A DNA stretch of 64,000 nt from Zerene cesonia (taxonomy: Eukaryota; Arthropoda; Insecta; Lepidoptera; Pieridae), in contig NC_052130.1 in assembly GCF_012273895.1 (NCBI RefSeq), positions 6,510,001-6,574,000 of the forward strand. The letters run 5' to 3'. The translations under genes and the position numbers were made by a program. Positions 61,721 to 64,000 of this stretch are shown piece by piece (positions within the stretch are counted from its first letter, which is position 1; each line of letters opens with the position of its first letter). The notes under the pieces were generated by a model, which searched no databases, was not told where the DNA came from, and saw only the letters and a list, made by a program, of their open reading frames with translations.

Positions 61721-62689
61721 GTCTCGTGATATGTAAATCGATGCGAACCGCTCGAGAACGCGTTTAAACGGTTTGAACTTGCGGCTTGCTAGCGCATGGA
61801 GAAAGTTTCCTCCTTTAGTTACTCGCTTATCACGAAGTTGGTGTAGAAAAAAAAATCATAAAAATGATACTTTGCCGTGTATTTATAATAGTTATTGTTT
61901 TAAGAATATGCTAAAATGCTAATAAAATTCTTTACGATGTGTTAAGTACGGTTATAATATTGTTACATTGTTATTAAATACAATTTTTAATAGGATTTGT
62001 CTAAACTTTTTTCCATTAGCGTTTATCGTATTGTCAGTTTTATTTCTAGAACTTATATACAGTTTAAATAGAAACAATTCCCTTCGTCATCTTGGCGAAG
62101 CATGCAACTGCACATTGGAATAAGTTATAAGTGACCTTTTAAACTTACATAGAAATAATCACGAATACAATTATTACGACAGAATTGTCCTTTACGAGTG
62201 AGATGAGATGCATCAATAAAATTAATATTTGTAAAGCATTTATCGAACGGTACAAGTCAAAAACTACAACATATATTATGTAGCAGATGTATATACAGTA
62301 AAAACAAGCTGTTATTACAAAAATGGCGAAAGCACTGTCCGTTTGTGTGTTACGTTTTCGCATTTACTTGATAAATTTGGAATAAAGTCAAACAGGTAAC
62401 ATTCATTGCAATAGGGAACAAATTGAAATACACACTAGTGTAATCGCTGGTTGTCTGATGTCCCAACGTATGCTTAGATCTTTAAAACTACGCAACGGAC
62501 TTTGATGCTGGTTTTTAGGTTGCCGTAGTTACCTGCTTCAGTAACGTTATGCGAATATGTAACTTTAATTCATTTTGGTCAGTATTAATTCCCCTAAAGC
62601 AATTTAAATTTATTTTTTAAACTCTATATTGTCTGTTTTTTGAAGTCAGTACACAAAAAATAAAGCAACTAATATCAATTATGACATCG

Positions 62690-62895
62690 TCCATACTCCA
62701 TGCTGTAGGTACCAATAAATCAGCCTACTTCCATCAATGGGTCGCACCTCGCAACTCGCCTACAGCCGGCGCCCAGCATTCCTCGCGTCGGAAGACCGAC
62801 CGGTCTAGCTGTCTCGTATCTGCCGATCTAGGCTGTCTTGTTTCATCACAGCTGATTTCACCGGTTCACGTTTTATTTAGCGTTTCGTGTTGTGT
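62690..62895 (+). promoter_or_regulatory. Possible non-coding first exon of a rightward gene
   Basis: An isolated GC-rich segment ('gggtcgcacctcgcaactcg', 'cgtcggaagaccgaccgg') that ends GTTGTGTAC|GTGAGTAG, a strong donor-like site. It looks like a 5' UTR exon whose coding exons would lie past the window. The open frame within it starts with no recognisable protein motif. Confidence 0.25.
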
Positions 62896-63062
62896 ACGTG
62901 AGTAGTGTTCCGATTTGAGCATTGTTATCGAATCTGGTCAGTGGTGAAATGGGTTATGCTGGTAACTGGTTGTGTAGAACCTACGGGGATTGATTTTTGT
63001 ATGAGTTGTGTGTAGGCACGTGCTTTGTTTAACACGCTATTATAAGCTTCACCTGTACGCTT

Positions 63063-63200
63063 GTTTATATTTATTTATTTTTTATTTATTTATTCACACC
63101 AAATAGAACTTACTACCATTACAGGATATTATCAAAATTCGACAGAGTTCTTTTACAAAAAAGGAAAATAAAACTAAAAAACTATTTCATATAATAGAAA
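63063..63200 (-). mobile_element. Non-LTR retrotransposon 3' end
   Basis: Imperfect (TTTA)n followed by 'ttcacaccaaatagaactta', then A-rich DNA. Same general look as 37,095-37,215. Confidence 0.4.
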
Positions 63201-64000
63201 ACTATTTCATATATATAAATAAAACAAAACTTTGCTTATCATAGCTTATTTATAACAATAGCAAAGAGTACCTTTGAAAACTCACTCAAAGCACAAGAAA
63301 ACATATCTATTTTATCGTGTAATTCGTTAATTTTACGGATTGCACAAATCAAACTATGCTTGTATGTATCCGAATCCTATTTAGATTCGATTTTCACCCA
63401 TTTAAACAGACAGCTGACAGATTACAATTTTCACGCATAACTTTATACACTTATCAAGGATCGCTGAATCGTTATAATTGTTATAATAGCAACTGAAAAA
63501 AAAATTGTTGATTGCTTCAATAGAGCGTGTTTTGTTTTAGTTTGTTTTTTATATTTTCCGTGAGTGATTGGACTGAGATAAATACTACATATAATAAATA
63601 TGTACATGCATTATACAATATATATAGCGGATAGCGATAAGTGATGTACCTATAGCATATGCCTAAAATAATGTATCAGTTAATTATCTAAAGCCTGTCA
63701 AACGGGAAAAATGTACGACTCTGTTTAAAAATAAACACTAGTTCTCACACACCGGAAGTATTTAAAACGTAATTTGAGCGCTGCTTCTATATATAGACTA
63801 CCTTTTTATTACGCAATTTATTATTTTTGTTCATCTATAATAATCATCTGAACAGACACAACTGACATTCATGTTTTTATTAACAGTCATAAGTAATTAT
63901 TCAAACTTATTTCACAAACTAAATTTTTTTTTTACTTACTGGCCTTTTATACAATCCTGTATCACTCGTTCAAATAAAACCGATTCCACTAAAAAACTGT

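Larger units (their letters stand above)
61720..64000. other. Right end of window, no supported coding exon
   Basis: AT-rich sequence, a GC-rich patch at 62,690-62,895, and a LINE-type tail at about 63,063-63,200. No frame with family signatures is present. Confidence 0.5.

Noticed and set aside
1..64000. CRISPR arrays, operons or other bacterial systems
   Set aside because: The window is clearly eukaryotic nuclear DNA with spliced genes. The tandem repeats seen have no regular spacer structure.

Overview
This is about 64 kb of AT-rich, intron-rich and repeat-dense animal nuclear DNA, almost certainly from a moth or butterfly (Lepidoptera). The basis is a lepidopteran-type gustatory receptor with a conserved four-exon layout, an insect 5S rRNA gene, and many interspersed repeats of kinds familiar from Lepidoptera: a tRNA-headed SINE ending in (TGATGA)n, Helitron-like elements with a 3' hairpin followed by CTAG, and a CpG-rich repeat carrying a palindromic TGAACATT/ACCACCGCCC block. 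Three runs of exactly 1000 N (4099-5098, 35743-36742, 57694-58693) are placeholder assembly gaps. None of the exons I could build falls in a gap. Layout. 1-20 kb: no gene that I can support, only repeats and unique AT-rich DNA. 20.2-22.7 kb (+): a complete four-exon gene for a 169-residue four-helix membrane protein (LAPTM-like), with a 5S rRNA gene inside its second intron. 23.7-28.1 kb (+): a diverged tandem relative with a shortened first loop and an uncertain last exon. 30.7-33.5 kb (-): a complete four-exon, 397-residue gustatory receptor. 33.5-53.7 kb: repeats and unique AT-rich DNA. 53.7-61.5 kb (-): a four-exon, 220-residue four-helix protein of clarin type. Its 5.4-kb second intron contains a complete four-exon gene on the opposite strand (56.0-58.9 kb, +) for a small secreted protein with six cysteines, which I do not recognise. 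61.5-64 kb: the clarin-like promoter side, a possible non-coding first exon of a rightward gene, and repeats. No operon logic applies. The links between genes are a tandem duplication (the two LAPTM-like genes), nesting (the secreted gene inside the clarin-like gene) and an RNA gene inside an intron. The coding models were built by hand from splice signals and codon-phase agreement. The Gr, clarin-like, secreted-protein and first LAPTM-like models each close with every intron phase matching. The most unusual observations are: (1) the nested antisense cysteine-rich gene; (2) a degenerate 70-95 bp tandem array downstream of the clarin-like gene whose repeat unit includes the last codons and stop; (3) a 13-bp target-site duplication bracketing the third gap, which implies a poly(A) retrotransposon 20 bp before a splice acceptor; (4) a palindromic tRNA-headed SINE with a 14-bp duplication; (5) an intact-looking intronic 5S gene; (6) a high-copy GC-rich element carrying a perfect 14-bp hairpin.
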